A DNA stretch of 64,000 nucleotides from an uncultured Piscinibacter sp. (GCF_937952055.1 NZ_CALFYO010000033.1:62001-126000); one strand, 5' to 3'; counted from the stretch's first letter, positions 8,265 to 17,824 are shown. A program made the numbers and translations. Notes: generated by a model from the letters alone, not told the origin.

Positions 8265-9443
8265 ATGTCCGACCCCATCGTCATCGTTTCCGCTGCCCGC
8301 ACGCCGATCGGCGGCCTGCTGGGCGATTTCTCCAATCTCGCCGCCTGGGAACTGGGCGCCGTCGCGATCAAGGCGGCCGTCGAGCGCGCCGGCGTGCCCG
8401 GCGATGCCGTCGACGAGGTGTTGTTCGGCAACTGCCTGATGGCCGGCCAGGGCCAGGCGCCGGCGCGACAGGCGATGCGCAAGGCCGGCCTGCCCGATTC
8501 GAGCGGCGCCGTGACGCTCAGCAAGATGTGCGGCTCCGGCATGCGCGCGATGATGTTCGCGCACGACATGCTCGCCGCGGGCAGCGCCAACGTGATGGTC
8601 GCCGGCGGCATGGAGAGCATGACCAACGCGCCGCACCTGATGTTCGCGCGCAAGGGCATCAAGTACGGCGCCAGCGCGGTCTACGACCACATGGCGCTGG
8701 ACGGCCTGGAGGACGCCTACGAGCGCGGCAAGGCGATGGGCGTGTTCGCCGAGCAGTGCGTGGGCAAGTACAGCTTCACGCGCGAGGCGATGGACCAGTT
8801 CGCGATCTCTTCCACCCAGCGCAGCAAGAAGGCCAACGAGGATGGCAGCTTCGACTGGGAGATGGCGCCGGTCACGCTGCCCGGCAAGGCCGGCGACACG
8901 GTGGTCAAGTTCGACGAGCAGCCCTTCAAGGCCAAGCTCGACAAGATCCCCGGGCTGAAGCCTGCCTTCAAGAAGGACGGCGCGATCACCGCCGCCACCT
9001 CGTCGAGCATCTCCGACGGTGCGGCCGCGCTGGTGATGATGCGCGAGTCGACGGCGAAGCAGCTGGGCGTCAAGCCGGTCGCGCGCATCGTCTCGCACGC
9101 CGTGCATGCGCAGGCGCCGGAGTGGTTCACCACCGCGCCGGTGGGCGCGATCCAGAAGGTCCTCGCCAAGGCCGGCTGGGCGGCCAAGGACGTCGATCTG
9201 TGGGAAGTCAACGAGGCGTTCGCCGCGGTGACCATGGCGGCGATGGCCGAGTTCAAGCTGCCGCACGAGATCGTCAACGTGCACGGCGGCGCCTGTGCGC
9301 TCGGCCACCCGATCGGTGCCTCGGGCGCACGCATCGTCGTCACGCTGCTCGGTGCCTTGCGCAAGCAGGGCAAGAAGAGGGGCGTGGCGGCGCTGTGCAT
9401 CGGCGGAGGCGAGGCGACGGCGCTGGCCGTCGAACTGCTGTGA
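8265..9443 (+). CDS. Acetyl-CoA C-acyltransferase (thiolase)
   Basis: 392 residues. The acyl-accepting cysteine is in SKMCGSGMRAM (~residue 90), the histidine in HGGACALGHPIGASGAR, and the second cysteine in CIGGGEATAL near the C-terminus, so the active site is complete. The start at ATG 8265 follows AAGGAG. The protein resembles acetoacetyl-CoA/3-ketoacyl thiolases of the AtoB/PhaA/BktB group. A role in cleaving acetoacetyl-CoA formed from the leucine pathway end-product is likely, and reversal for polyhydroxybutyrate synthesis is possible. Followed closely by an SDR and an acyl-CoA dehydrogenase, probably as one transcript. Confidence 0.93.
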   Translation: MSDPIVIVSAARTPIGGLLGDFSNLAAWELGAVAIKAAVERAGVPGDAVDEVLFGNCLMAGQGQAPARQAMRKAGLPDSSGAVTLSKMCGSGMRAMMFAHDMLAAGSANVMVAGGMESMTNAPHLMFARKGIKYGASAVYDHMALDGLEDAYERGKAMGVFAEQCVGKYSFTREAMDQFAISSTQRSKKANEDGSFDWEMAPVTLPGKAGDTVVKFDEQPFKAKLDKIPGLKPAFKKDGAITAATSSSISDGAAALVMMRESTAKQLGVKPVARIVSHAVHAQAPEWFTTAPVGAIQKVLAKAGWAAKDVDLWEVNEAFAAVTMAAMAEFKLPHEIVNVHGGACALGHPIGASGARIVVTLLGALRKQGKKRGVAALCIGGGEATALAVELL

Positions 9444-9461
9444 CGAGCCCGAACGGCTGAC

Positions 9462-10130
9462 ATGAGCCATGCGCTGATCGTCGGCGCCTCGCGCGGCATC
9501 GGCGCCGAGTTCGTGCGCCAGTGCCTTGCCGACGGCTGGCAGGTCACCGCCACCGCGCGCAGCGAGGAGGCGCTGGCGCACCTGCGCAGGCAGGGCGCCA
9601 GGGCCATCGCGCTGGACGTCGCCAGCGCCGCAAGCGCATCGCACCTGGCCTGCCAGATCGACGGCACGGCCTTCGACCTGGTGCTGCTCAACGCCGGCGT
9701 CTACGGCCCGCGCACGCAGGGGATGCAGCCGCCGAGCGTCGCCGACTTCGATGCGGTGATGCACACCAACGTGTTCGGCGCGATGTGCGTGCTGCCGCAG
9801 ATCGCCGAGGCACTGGCCCCGGGCGCGACGCTGGCGGTGGTCTCCTCGCGCATGGGCTCGATCGGCCAACGTGCCGGCGGCAGCGGCTGGCTCTACCGTG
9901 CCTCGAAGGCGGCGCTGAACTCGGTGCTGAAGGACGCCTCGCTGGCACTGGCCGGCAAGGCGGTGTGCGTCAGCTTCCACCCGGGATGGGTGCGCACCGA
10001 CATGGGCGGTGCCGGCGCCGACCTCGACGTGGCCGACAGCGTGCGCAACATGCGCCGTACGCTTGCCGGCCTGACCGCGGCCGACAAAGGCCGCTTCCTG
10101 AATCACGATGGCACGCCCATCGACTGGTGA
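9462..10130 (+). CDS. SDR-family oxidoreductase
   Basis: 222 residues, short-chain dehydrogenase/reductase. The nucleotide motif GASRGIGAEFV is at residues ~7-17, NAG at LLNAGVYG (~75), and the YxxxK motif at YRASKAALNS (~145-154), with the catalytic serine in VSSRMGS. The TARSEE pattern suggests the C-factor/YdfG-like group. Substrate unknown. It lies 18 bp after the thiolase and 10 bp before the acyl-CoA dehydrogenase. Confidence 0.88.
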   Translation: MSHALIVGASRGIGAEFVRQCLADGWQVTATARSEEALAHLRRQGARAIALDVASAASASHLACQIDGTAFDLVLLNAGVYGPRTQGMQPPSVADFDAVMHTNVFGAMCVLPQIAEALAPGATLAVVSSRMGSIGQRAGGSGWLYRASKAALNSVLKDASLALAGKAVCVSFHPGWVRTDMGGAGADLDVADSVRNMRRTLAGLTAADKGRFLNHDGTPIDW

Positions 10131-10140
10131 GCAGACGACC

Positions 10141-11271
10141 ATGCTGTTGAGCGACGACCACCGTGCCGTGCAGGAGGCCGTGCGCGCCTTCGTGCAGGAG
10201 CAGATCGCCCCGAACGCGGCGCGCTGGGACAAGCAGCACCACTTCCCCGCCGAAGAACTGCGCGGCCTGGCGGCACTCGGCTGCTACGGCGTGGCCGTGC
10301 CCGAAGCCTGGGGCGGCGCGGGGCTGGACTACCTGGCGCTGGCGATCATCCTCGAGGAGGTCGCCGCCGGGGACGGCGGAACCTCCACCGTGGTGAGCGT
10401 CAACAACTGCCCGGTCTGCTCGATCCTGATGGCCTGGGCCGACGACGTTCAGAAGGAGCGCTGGCTGAAGCCCCTGGCGCGCGGCGAGATGCTCGGCGCG
10501 TTCTGCCTGACCGAGCCGCATGTGGGCTCGCAGGCCGACGGACTGAAGACCACCGCCGTGCGCGACGGCGGCGACTACGTGCTCAGCGGCGTCAAGCAGT
10601 TCATCACCAGCGGCAAGCATGGCGACGTGGCCATCGTCATGGCCGTGACCGACAAGGCCGCCGGCAAGAAGGGTATCAGCGCCTTCATCGTGCCGACCGC
10701 CACGCCGGGCTACACAGTGGCGCGGCTGGAGGAGAAGATGGGCCAGCACAGCAGCGACACCGCGCAGATCCTGTTCGAGAATTGCCGCGTGCCGGCCGCG
10801 AACCTGATCGGCGAGGAAGGCCAGGGCCTGAAGATCGCGCTGTCGGGACTGGAAGGCGGGCGCATCGGCATCGCCGCCCAGAGCCTGGGCATGGCCCGTG
10901 CGGCTTTCGAGGCGGCGCTGGCCTATTCGAAGGAGCGCGTCGCTTTCGGCCAGCCGATCTTCGAGCACCAGGCCGTGCAGTTCCGCCTCGCCGACATGGC
11001 CACGCAGATCGAGGCGGCGCGGCAGCTCATCCACCACGCCGCCAGCCTGAAGGACGCCGGCCGGCCCTGCCTGAAGGAGGCCGCGATGGCCAAGCTGTTC
11101 GCCAGCGAGATGGCCGAACGGGTGTGCAGCGCGGCCATCCAGACGCTGGGCGGCTACGGCTACGTGAGCGATTTCCCCGTCGAACGCATCTACCGCGACG
11201 TGCGCGTCTGCCAGATCTACGAAGGCACCTCGGACGTGCAGAAGATCCTCATCGGCCGAGCCCTGGCATAG
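10141..11271 (+). CDS. Acyl-CoA dehydrogenase, short-chain type
   Basis: 376 residues from ATG 10141 (MLLSDDHRAVQEAV). Flavin and substrate motifs: AFCLTEPHVGSQADGLKTTA, FITSGKHGDVAIVM, QTLGGYGYVSDFPVERIYRD. Unlike liuA and the enzyme at 17825, it carries the C-terminal catalytic glutamate in QIYEGTSDVQKILIG, the short/medium-chain arrangement. It therefore probably acts on a straight-chain or 2-methyl-branched short acyl-CoA rather than isovaleryl-CoA. Likely transcribed with the upstream thiolase and SDR. No LiuR-like site is seen before this group. Confidence 0.9.
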   Translation: MLLSDDHRAVQEAVRAFVQEQIAPNAARWDKQHHFPAEELRGLAALGCYGVAVPEAWGGAGLDYLALAIILEEVAAGDGGTSTVVSVNNCPVCSILMAWADDVQKERWLKPLARGEMLGAFCLTEPHVGSQADGLKTTAVRDGGDYVLSGVKQFITSGKHGDVAIVMAVTDKAAGKKGISAFIVPTATPGYTVARLEEKMGQHSSDTAQILFENCRVPAANLIGEEGQGLKIALSGLEGGRIGIAAQSLGMARAAFEAALAYSKERVAFGQPIFEHQAVQFRLADMATQIEAARQLIHHAASLKDAGRPCLKEAAMAKLFASEMAERVCSAAIQTLGGYGYVSDFPVERIYRDVRVCQIYEGTSDVQKILIGRALA

Positions 11272-11298
11272 TTCGCGCTGGCAGTACGGCGCGCACGC

Positions 11299-12714
11299 AT
11301 GAACATCATCATCCTCGGGGCCGGCCGCGTGGGGGAGAGCGTGGCCGAGAGCCTGGTGTCGGAGAAGAACGACATCACGGTGATCGACACCAACCCGCAG
11401 CGGCTGCGCGAGCTGGAAGACCGTCTCGACCTGCGCGGCGTGCCCGGCAATGGCATCCAGCCCTCGGTACTGGAGGCCGCCGGCGCGAAGGATTGCGACA
11501 TGCTGATTGCCTGCGCGCCGCTGGACGAGACCAACCTCGTCTGCTGCAAGGTCGCGCACGACATCTTCAACATCCCGACCACCATCGCGCGCATCCGCTC
11601 GCCGGAGTTCCCCAACGACAGCCCGCTGATGTCCAAGGAAGGCTTCGCGGTCGACCAGGTGATCTGCCCCGAGCAGTCTCTGACCACCTATATCCGCAAG
11701 CTGATCGAGTATCCCGAGGCGCTGCAGGTGCTGGAGTTCGCCGGCGGCGCGGTGAGCCTGATCGCGGTGCGCGCGGTCACCGGCGGGCCGATGGTGCGCC
11801 ACGTCATCAGCGAGCTGCCGCAACTGGTGCCGAACGTCGAGATGCGCTTCGTGGCCATCTATCGCAGCGACGAGCTCGGCGTGGACCGGCAGGTGGTGTG
11901 CGACGGCACCACGCGCATCGAGCCGGGCGACGAAGTCTTCGTGCTGGCCGCCACGCGCGACATCCGCCGCGTGCTCGACGCCCTGCGCCGCCGCGACGAG
12001 CCGGTGCGCCGCGTGATGATCGCCGGCGGCGGCCGCGTCGGGCTGCGCCTGGCGCGCGAGATCCAGGACACCTGCCACGTCAAGGTGATCGAGTCCAGCC
12101 TGTCGCGCTGCGAGTACCTGACCACGCAGCTCCGCAGCGAGGCACTGGTGCTGCAGGGCGACAGCACCGACGAGGACCTGCTCGAGACCGAGAACGTGCA
12201 GGACTCCGACCTCTTCCTCGCGCTGACCAGCGACGACGAGGACAACATCATGGCCTGCCTCCTGGCCAAGCGCATGGGCGCCCGGCGCGTGCTGGGGCTG
12301 ATCAACCGGCGAGCCTATGCCGACCTCGTGCAGGGCACGCAGATCGACATCGCGCTGTCGCCGGCGCAGACGGTGATCGGCGAGCTGCTCGCCTACGTGC
12401 GGCGCGGCGACGTGGAGGCCGTCTACAGCCTGCGCCGCGGCGCCGCCGAGGCGCTGGAGGCGGTGGCGCACGGCGACCGCAAGTCGTCCAAGGTGGTGGG
12501 GCGGCGCATCGACGAGCTGCCGCTGCCGGCGGGTGCGCAGATCGGCGCCATCGTGCGCACCATCCACGACGCCGAGGTCTACGAGAAGGTCATCATTCCC
12601 CATCACGATACGGTGATCGAGAGCGATGACCACGTCATCGTGTTCGTGCCTCGAAAGCGCATGGTGCGCGAGGTCGAGAAGCTGTTCCAAGTCAGCGCGA
12701 CTTACCTGTTCTGA
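11299..12714 (+). CDS. trkA: Trk potassium uptake, NAD-binding regulatory subunit
   Basis: 471 residues with two RCK repeats. The first Rossmann motif is MNIIILGAGRVGESV at the N-terminus and the second is MIAGGGRVGLRLA at ~residue 240. Each is followed by a TrkA-C type domain. This is the peripheral cytoplasmic gating ring of the Trk potassium importer. The stop overlaps the start of trkH by one base (TGATG), so translation is coupled. Confidence 0.95.
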   Translation: MNIIILGAGRVGESVAESLVSEKNDITVIDTNPQRLRELEDRLDLRGVPGNGIQPSVLEAAGAKDCDMLIACAPLDETNLVCCKVAHDIFNIPTTIARIRSPEFPNDSPLMSKEGFAVDQVICPEQSLTTYIRKLIEYPEALQVLEFAGGAVSLIAVRAVTGGPMVRHVISELPQLVPNVEMRFVAIYRSDELGVDRQVVCDGTTRIEPGDEVFVLAATRDIRRVLDALRRRDEPVRRVMIAGGGRVGLRLAREIQDTCHVKVIESSLSRCEYLTTQLRSEALVLQGDSTDEDLLETENVQDSDLFLALTSDDEDNIMACLLAKRMGARRVLGLINRRAYADLVQGTQIDIALSPAQTVIGELLAYVRRGDVEAVYSLRRGAAEALEAVAHGDRKSSKVVGRRIDELPLPAGAQIGAIVRTIHDAEVYEKVIIPHHDTVIESDDHVIVFVPRKRMVREVEKLFQVSATYLF

Positions 12715-14171
12715 TGACCTCGCCGCTCGCCGTCGTCGCATTGGTCGGCCGCATGGTCGTGCTGTTCTCGCTGCTGATGCTGGTGCCGATGACTTTCGCA
12801 CTGGCCGAGCACGATCCTGCCGAAGGCGCGTTCCTGACCGGCACCGCGGTCACCTTCGGATGCGGTGCGCTGATGAGCCTGGCGACGCGGCGCTTCCGCC
12901 GCGAACTGCAGCCGCGCGACGGCTTCGTGCTGGTCGGGCTGACCTGGCTGGTGCTGCCGGCCTTCGGCGCCGTGCCGCTGCTGCTGGCGGTGCCGGAGCT
13001 GAGCGTGACCGATGCCTACTTCGAGGCCATGTCGGGCTTCACCGCCACCGGCGCGACGGTGATCACCGGGCTGGATGCGCTGCCGCTGTCGGTCAACGTC
13101 TGGCGCTGCTTCATGATGCTGATCGGCGGCCTGGGCATCATCGTGCTGGCGGTGGCCATCCTGCCGATGCTGGGCGTGGGCGGCGCGCAGCTCTTGAAGG
13201 CCGAGACCGCCGGCCCGATGAAGGACACCAAGCTCACGCCGCGCATCGCCGAGACGGCGCGCGGCCTGTGGGCGGTGTACTTCATCGTCTCGGCGGCCTG
13301 CTTCCTTGCCTACCGCTGGGCCGGCATGAGCTGGGCCGACGCCTTCATGCACATGTGCACGACCATGGGGCTGGGCGGTTTCTCGTCGCACGACCTGAGC
13401 TTCGGATACTGGAACTCGCCGCTCATCGAGGCGGTGGCGGTGCTGTTCATGATGCTGTCGGGCGTCAGCTTCGCGCTGTACTTCCTCGCCTGGCGACAGC
13501 GCTCGCTGCGAGTGCTGTGGGGCAATGTCGAGGTGCGCGCGTTCTACCTCGTCGTGCTGGCGACCGTCGTGCTCATCTCCGTCTACCTCACGGCGTACGG
13601 TGTCTACCCGGACTTCCAGCAGTCGATGCGCCACACCGTCTTCCACGTCGTCTCGATCGCCACCACGACGGGCTACGCCTCGCACGACTATGCCCAGTGG
13701 CCGCTGTTCGCGCCCCTGCTGATGATCCTGCTCGGCTGCTTCGCCACCTGCGCCGGCTCCACCGGCGGCGGCATCAAGATGGTCCGCATGCTGCTGCTGC
13801 TCAAGCAGTCGTATCGCGAGCTGGTGCGCATCGTGCACCCCAACGTGGTCAATCCGGTGGTCATCGGCGGTGCGGCGGTGAGCCCGCGCGTGCTTCAGAG
13901 CGTGATCGCCTACATGATGGTCTACGGCGCCTCGCTGGTGGCGCTGACCATGCTGCTGCTGTTCAGCGGCCTCGACGTGGTGACCGCCTTCACCGCCGTG
14001 ATCGCCTGTGTGAACAACATCGGCCCGGGCCTCGGCGAAGTGGGTCCGGCGGTGAACTACGGCGGACTCACCGATTTCCAGACCTGGGTGTGCACCTTCG
14101 GCATGCTGCTGGGCCGGCTGGAACTGCTGGCGGTGCTGGTGCTGTTCACGCCGCAGTTCTGGCGCGGCTGA
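12714..14171 (+). CDS. trkH: Trk potassium uptake, channel-like membrane subunit
   Basis: 485 residues, integral membrane. The four selectivity-filter loops of the Trk/Ktr family are visible: SGFTATGATVITG, TTMGLGGFSS, ATTTGYAS and VNNIGPGLGE. It forms the potassium-conducting pore regulated by TrkA, with which it overlaps. It converges on the gene at 14175, leaving only 3 bp between stops. Confidence 0.95.
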   Translation: MTSPLAVVALVGRMVVLFSLLMLVPMTFALAEHDPAEGAFLTGTAVTFGCGALMSLATRRFRRELQPRDGFVLVGLTWLVLPAFGAVPLLLAVPELSVTDAYFEAMSGFTATGATVITGLDALPLSVNVWRCFMMLIGGLGIIVLAVAILPMLGVGGAQLLKAETAGPMKDTKLTPRIAETARGLWAVYFIVSAACFLAYRWAGMSWADAFMHMCTTMGLGGFSSHDLSFGYWNSPLIEAVAVLFMMLSGVSFALYFLAWRQRSLRVLWGNVEVRAFYLVVLATVVLISVYLTAYGVYPDFQQSMRHTVFHVVSIATTTGYASHDYAQWPLFAPLLMILLGCFATCAGSTGGGIKMVRMLLLLKQSYRELVRIVHPNVVNPVVIGGAAVSPRVLQSVIAYMMVYGASLVALTMLLLFSGLDVVTAFTAVIACVNNIGPGLGEVGPAVNYGGLTDFQTWVCTFGMLLGRLELLAVLVLFTPQFWRG

Positions 14172-14174
14172 GGG

Positions 14175-14792
14175 TCAGTCCTTCGGCAGGTAGCGGGCAT
14201 CCGACCAGGTGGCCAGCCACTGCGGCTTGAAGGCGACGAAGATGGCCACCAGCATGCCGGTGGAGAAGGCCTCGCCCCAGGCCATCAGCCAGTGGCTCAC
14301 CAGCAAGGTGGCCAGGTCGGTGCCCTCCGGCGGCGGCTGCACCAGGGCCGACAGCGTGCCCGCGCCCATCATCGCCAGCGCCGTCGTGATGAAGCCGCGA
14401 CCCAGGATGAACACGAAGGGGTGATGGGGCAGCCATCGTCGCGTGGCCAAGCCGATGGCCAGTGCCAGCGTGGCGGCGACCATGCCGCTCCAGGCGAGGT
14501 GGTGCAGCGCCTGAGGCCAGGCGATCCCGCCCAGCCAGGCACCGGCCAGTCCGATCGGCAGCAGGCTCAGCACGGCCAACGGCCAGCCGAGCATCAGCAC
14601 CATCAGACAGGCCCCGGAAAGCTGCACCGCCATGCCGCCAGGCATCACCCGCTGCGCCGCCCACAGCCATGGCACCAGCACCAGACTGGCCAGCCAGGGG
14701 TGCCAGAGTGGCGTGCCGCGCAGCTGCCGCCAAGGCCGCAGCGCGAGCGCGACGGCCACCGCCATGAACACCAATGCGAGCGACAAGCCCAT
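14175..14792 (-). CDS. CbiM-like energy-coupling-factor type membrane protein
   Basis: 205 residues, six or so membrane helices. The family fingerprint includes PGGMAVQLSGACLMVLMLGW, HHPFVFILGRGFITTALAM and WGEAFSTGMLVAIFVAFKPQW. These match the CbiM-related group annotated as energy-coupling factor ABC transporter permease, whose better known members carry cobalt or nickel. No ATPase (EcfA/CbiO) or CbiQ partner lies nearby, so it is a solitary copy of uncertain substrate. Confidence 0.78.
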   Translation of the reverse strand: MGLSLALVFMAVAVALALRPWRQLRGTPLWHPWLASLVLVPWLWAAQRVMPGGMAVQLSGACLMVLMLGWPLAVLSLLPIGLAGAWLGGIAWPQALHHLAWSGMVAATLALAIGLATRRWLPHHPFVFILGRGFITTALAMMGAGTLSALVQPPPEGTDLATLLVSHWLMAWGEAFSTGMLVAIFVAFKPQWLATWSDARYLPKD

Positions 14793-14913
14793 GAGTTCAT
14801 GCTATCGACCCGCGCCGGCTCGCGCGTGACCTGAGTCAAGCAGCGCCGGCGGTTCGGCACGTGAGGGAAAGCGACCAAGCGCACGCCTGCCTGCAGGCGC
14901 TACGCTGTGGTGC

Positions 14914-15525
14914 ATGAGTTCCATGCCTCGCCCCATCGATTTCTACTTCGACTTCTCGTCGCCCTACTCCTACATCGCGTCCGAGTGGATCGACGCGCTG
15001 GCGGCGCGTCATGGCCGCACGGTGAACTGGAAGGCCATCCTGCTCGGGGCCACCTTCCAGGCCGCCGAGCTGAAGAGCCCGGTGTCCTACCCGATCAAGC
15101 GCGAGTACTCGCTGCACGACTTCGAGCGCTCGGCGCGCTTCGCCGGCGTGCCGCTGAAGAATCCGCCCAAATTCCCCATCGCGACGCAGAACGCGGCGCG
15201 CGTGTTCTGGTGGCTGGCCGACCAGGACCGCACGCGCGCGGCGGCATGGGCGCGGCATTGCCTTCGCGCCTTCTTCGCGCGCGGCGTCGATCTCAGCGAC
15301 GTGGCGCAGCTGCGCGAGCTCGCCGAGGATTTCGGCCTCGGCGCCGATACCGCCGAGGCGGTGTGGAACGACCCGCGGTGGAAGCAGAGGCTGAAGAGCG
15401 AGAACGAAGCGGCCATCGCCGCCGGTGTGTTCGGCGCGCCCTTCTTCATCGTCGACGGCGAGCCCTTCTGGGGCAACGACCGCCGCCCGCAGATCGAGCG
15501 CTGGCTGGAGAAGGGGCCCTTCTGA
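14914..15525 (+). CDS. 2-hydroxychromene-2-carboxylate isomerase/DsbA-like protein
   Basis: 203 residues, thioredoxin-fold of the HCCA isomerase/kappa-class glutathione transferase family. The N-terminal active-site stretch IDFYFDFSSPYSY carries the conserved serines instead of a CxxC pair. The later FGAPFFIVDGEPFWGNDRR motif is the cis-Pro region and C-terminal signature. Likely glutathione-dependent isomerase or related enzyme; the physiological substrate is unknown. Its stop overlaps the next start (TGATG). A paralogue is at 24463. Confidence 0.88.
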   Translation: MSSMPRPIDFYFDFSSPYSYIASEWIDALAARHGRTVNWKAILLGATFQAAELKSPVSYPIKREYSLHDFERSARFAGVPLKNPPKFPIATQNAARVFWWLADQDRTRAAAWARHCLRAFFARGVDLSDVAQLRELAEDFGLGADTAEAVWNDPRWKQRLKSENEAAIAAGVFGAPFFIVDGEPFWGNDRRPQIERWLEKGPF

Positions 15526-16082
15526 TGCCGACGCTGGCTGGCCAGCTGCGCATCCAGGCGCACGCCAACCGACTCGCCAACCACCGGTTGCACCGCGTGA
15601 TGAGCGCATTGTCGGAGGCCGAGTTCCGTGCGCCACGGACGAGCTTCTTCCCCAGTCTGGCGGCCACGCTGAACCACGTCCTCGCGGTCGACGAGTACTA
15701 CATCGGCGCGCTGCACGGCGAGGCCGGCCTGCCGCAGCGCTACGCCGCCTTCGTGCACGCGCAGACGCTGGCCGCACTCGCCGCCAGGCAGCGGGCCAGC
15801 GACGAGCGGCTGATCGTCTGGTGCGCGACGCTCACCGACGCCGGCTGTGACGCGCTGGTCGACATGGACCGCGGCGAGCACGTGCAACGCGACCGCGTCG
15901 CGCATGTGCTCGCCCATCTGTTCATGCACCAGACGCACCACCGTGGCCAGGTGCACGCGATGCTGTCGTCGACGCAGACCGCTCCGCCCCAGCTCGACGA
16001 ATTCCTCATGCCCAGCGACGCGCCGCTGCGCGTCGCCGACATGGCCGAGCTGGGCTGGCACGAAGGCGATGTCTACGGGTAA
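15525..16082 (+). CDS. DinB-family protein
   Basis: 185 residues starting at ATG 15525, overlapping the previous stop. Four-helix-bundle DinB/YfiT-like protein. Candidate metal-binding histidines are in LAATLNHVLAVDEYY (~50) and HLFMHQTHHRGQVHAML (~135-145). Homologues are putative metal-dependent transferases or hydrolases, some using mycothiol or bacillithiol. Coupling with a glutathione-type isomerase suggests a thiol-linked detoxification step (inference). Confidence 0.85.
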   Translation: MPTLAGQLRIQAHANRLANHRLHRVMSALSEAEFRAPRTSFFPSLAATLNHVLAVDEYYIGALHGEAGLPQRYAAFVHAQTLAALAARQRASDERLIVWCATLTDAGCDALVDMDRGEHVQRDRVAHVLAHLFMHQTHHRGQVHAMLSSTQTAPPQLDEFLMPSDAPLRVADMAELGWHEGDVYG

Positions 16083-16126
16083 GCCGCAGGGGCCGGGCGG
16101 GTCCGGAGCGCCGATAGAATCCCGAC

Positions 16127-16148
16127 TTGACGTTTACGTAAACGTCAA
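16127..16148. promoter_or_regulatory. Perfect double LiuR operator before liuB operon
   Basis: A perfect 22-bp palindrome: TTGACGTTTAC followed by its exact reverse complement. It contains two overlapping 16-bp LiuR-type sites (16127-16142 and 16133-16148) and three ACGT cores 6 bp apart. It lies 42 bp upstream of the liuB ATG, the same distance as the site at 3462 from its gene. Probably the main LiuR target for the 16.2-22.4 kb operon. Confidence 0.85.
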
Positions 16149-16190
16149 CCGCCGAAGCGGTGCCACAGTCGGCTGCCCCGTGGAGTTCCC

Positions 16191-17813
16191 ATGCCAGTTC
16201 TCGCCTCCAACCTCAGCCCCCGCTCCGAGGACTTCAAGGCCAACGCCGCGGCGATGCGCGCGCTGGTCGACGACCTGAACGCGAAGCTCGCGCAGATCGC
16301 CCAGGGCGGCGGCGAGGCGGCGCGCGCCAAGCATGTCGCGCGCGGCAAGCTGCTGCCGCGCGAGCGCGTCGAGATGCTGCTCGACCCGGACACACCCTTC
16401 CTCGAGGTGGCGCCGCTGGCCGCGCTGCACATGTACAAGGAGAAGGGCGGCAGCGACGCCGCACCTGGCGCGGGGCTGATCGCCGGCATCGGCCGGGTCA
16501 GCGGTGTCGAATGCATGATCGTGTGCAACGACGCCACGGTGAAAGGCGGCACCTACTTCCCGATGACGGTGAAGAAGCACCTGCGCGCGCAGGAGATCGC
16601 GATGCAGAACCGCCTGCCGTGCATCTACCTCGTCGACAGCGGCGGCGCCAACCTGCCCAACCAGGACGACGTCTTCCCCGACCGCGACCACTTCGGCCGC
16701 ATCTTCTTCAACCAAGCCAACATGAGCGCCCTGGGCATCCCGCAGATCGCGGTGGTGATGGGCTCGTGCACGGCCGGTGGCGCCTACATGCCGGCGATGA
16801 GCGACGAGTCGATCATCGTGAAGAACCAGGGCACCATCTTCCTCGGCGGCCCGCCGCTGGTGAAGGCGGCGATCGGCGAGGTGGTCAGTGCCGAAGACCT
16901 GGGCGGCGGCGACGTGCACACCCGGCTGTCCGGCGTGGCCGACCACCTGGCACAGAACGACACCCATGCCCTGGCGATTGCACGCGCCTCGGTGGCCAAC
17001 CTGAACTGGCGCAAGTCGCACGAGCAGCGCCTGCTGCCGCCCAAGTCGCCCCTGTTCGATCCGAGCGAACTGCACGGCATCATCCCGGTCGACCCGCGCA
17101 AGCCCTACGACGTGCACGAAATCATCGCGCGCATCGTCGACGGCTCCGAGTTCGACGAGTTCAAGGCGCGCTACGGCACCACGCTGGTCTGCGGCTTCGC
17201 GCACATCGAGGGCATGCCGGTGGGCATCGTCGCCAACAACGGCGTGCTGTTCAGCGAGAGCGCCCTCAAGGGCGCGCACTTCATCGAGCTGTGCGGCCAG
17301 CGCAAGATCCCGCTCGTCTTCCTGCAGAACATCACCGGCTTCATGGTCGGCCGCAAGTACGAGAGCGAGGGCATCGCCAAGCACGGCGCGAAGATGGTCA
17401 CCGCGGTCTCGACCGTGAACGTGCCCAAGTTCACCGTCATCATCGGCGGCAGCTTCGGCGCCGGCAACTACGGCATGTGCGGCCGCGCCTACTCGCCCCG
17501 CTTCCTCTGGATGTGGCCGAACGCGCGCATCTCCGTGATGGGCGGCGAGCAGGCCGCCAGCGTGCTCGCGACCGTCAAGCGCGACGGCATCGAGGCCAAG
17601 GGCGGCCGCTGGAGCGCCGACGAGGAGAAGGCATTCAAGCAGCCCATCCTCGACCAGTTCGAGCATCAGGCCCATCCGTACTACGCCAGCGCACGGCTGT
17701 GGGACGACGGCGTGATCGACCCGGCCGACACGCGCCGCGTTCTCGCGCTGGCGATCAGCGCCAGCCTGAACGCGCCCATCCCGGACGCGAGGTTCGGCGT
17801 CTTCCGCATGTGA
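16191..17813 (+). CDS. liuB: Methylcrotonyl-CoA carboxylase, carboxyltransferase (beta) subunit
   Basis: 540 residues, matching the usual length of the non-biotinylated MCC subunit. It transfers carboxyl from carboxybiotin on LiuD to 3-methylcrotonyl-CoA, giving 3-methylglutaconyl-CoA. Both carboxyltransferase halves are present. The N-half has IYLVDSGGANLPNQDDVFPD and GSCTAGGAYMPAM. The C-half has FLQNITGFMVGRKYE and GGSFGAGNYGMCGRAYSP, the acyl-CoA-binding glycine loops. First gene after the double LiuR operator. Confidence 0.96.
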   Translation: MPVLASNLSPRSEDFKANAAAMRALVDDLNAKLAQIAQGGGEAARAKHVARGKLLPRERVEMLLDPDTPFLEVAPLAALHMYKEKGGSDAAPGAGLIAGIGRVSGVECMIVCNDATVKGGTYFPMTVKKHLRAQEIAMQNRLPCIYLVDSGGANLPNQDDVFPDRDHFGRIFFNQANMSALGIPQIAVVMGSCTAGGAYMPAMSDESIIVKNQGTIFLGGPPLVKAAIGEVVSAEDLGGGDVHTRLSGVADHLAQNDTHALAIARASVANLNWRKSHEQRLLPPKSPLFDPSELHGIIPVDPRKPYDVHEIIARIVDGSEFDEFKARYGTTLVCGFAHIEGMPVGIVANNGVLFSESALKGAHFIELCGQRKIPLVFLQNITGFMVGRKYESEGIAKHGAKMVTAVSTVNVPKFTVIIGGSFGAGNYGMCGRAYSPRFLWMWPNARISVMGGEQAASVLATVKRDGIEAKGGRWSADEEKAFKQPILDQFEHQAHPYYASARLWDDGVIDPADTRRVLALAISASLNAPIPDARFGVFRM

Positions 17814-17824
17814 GGCCGAGGTCG

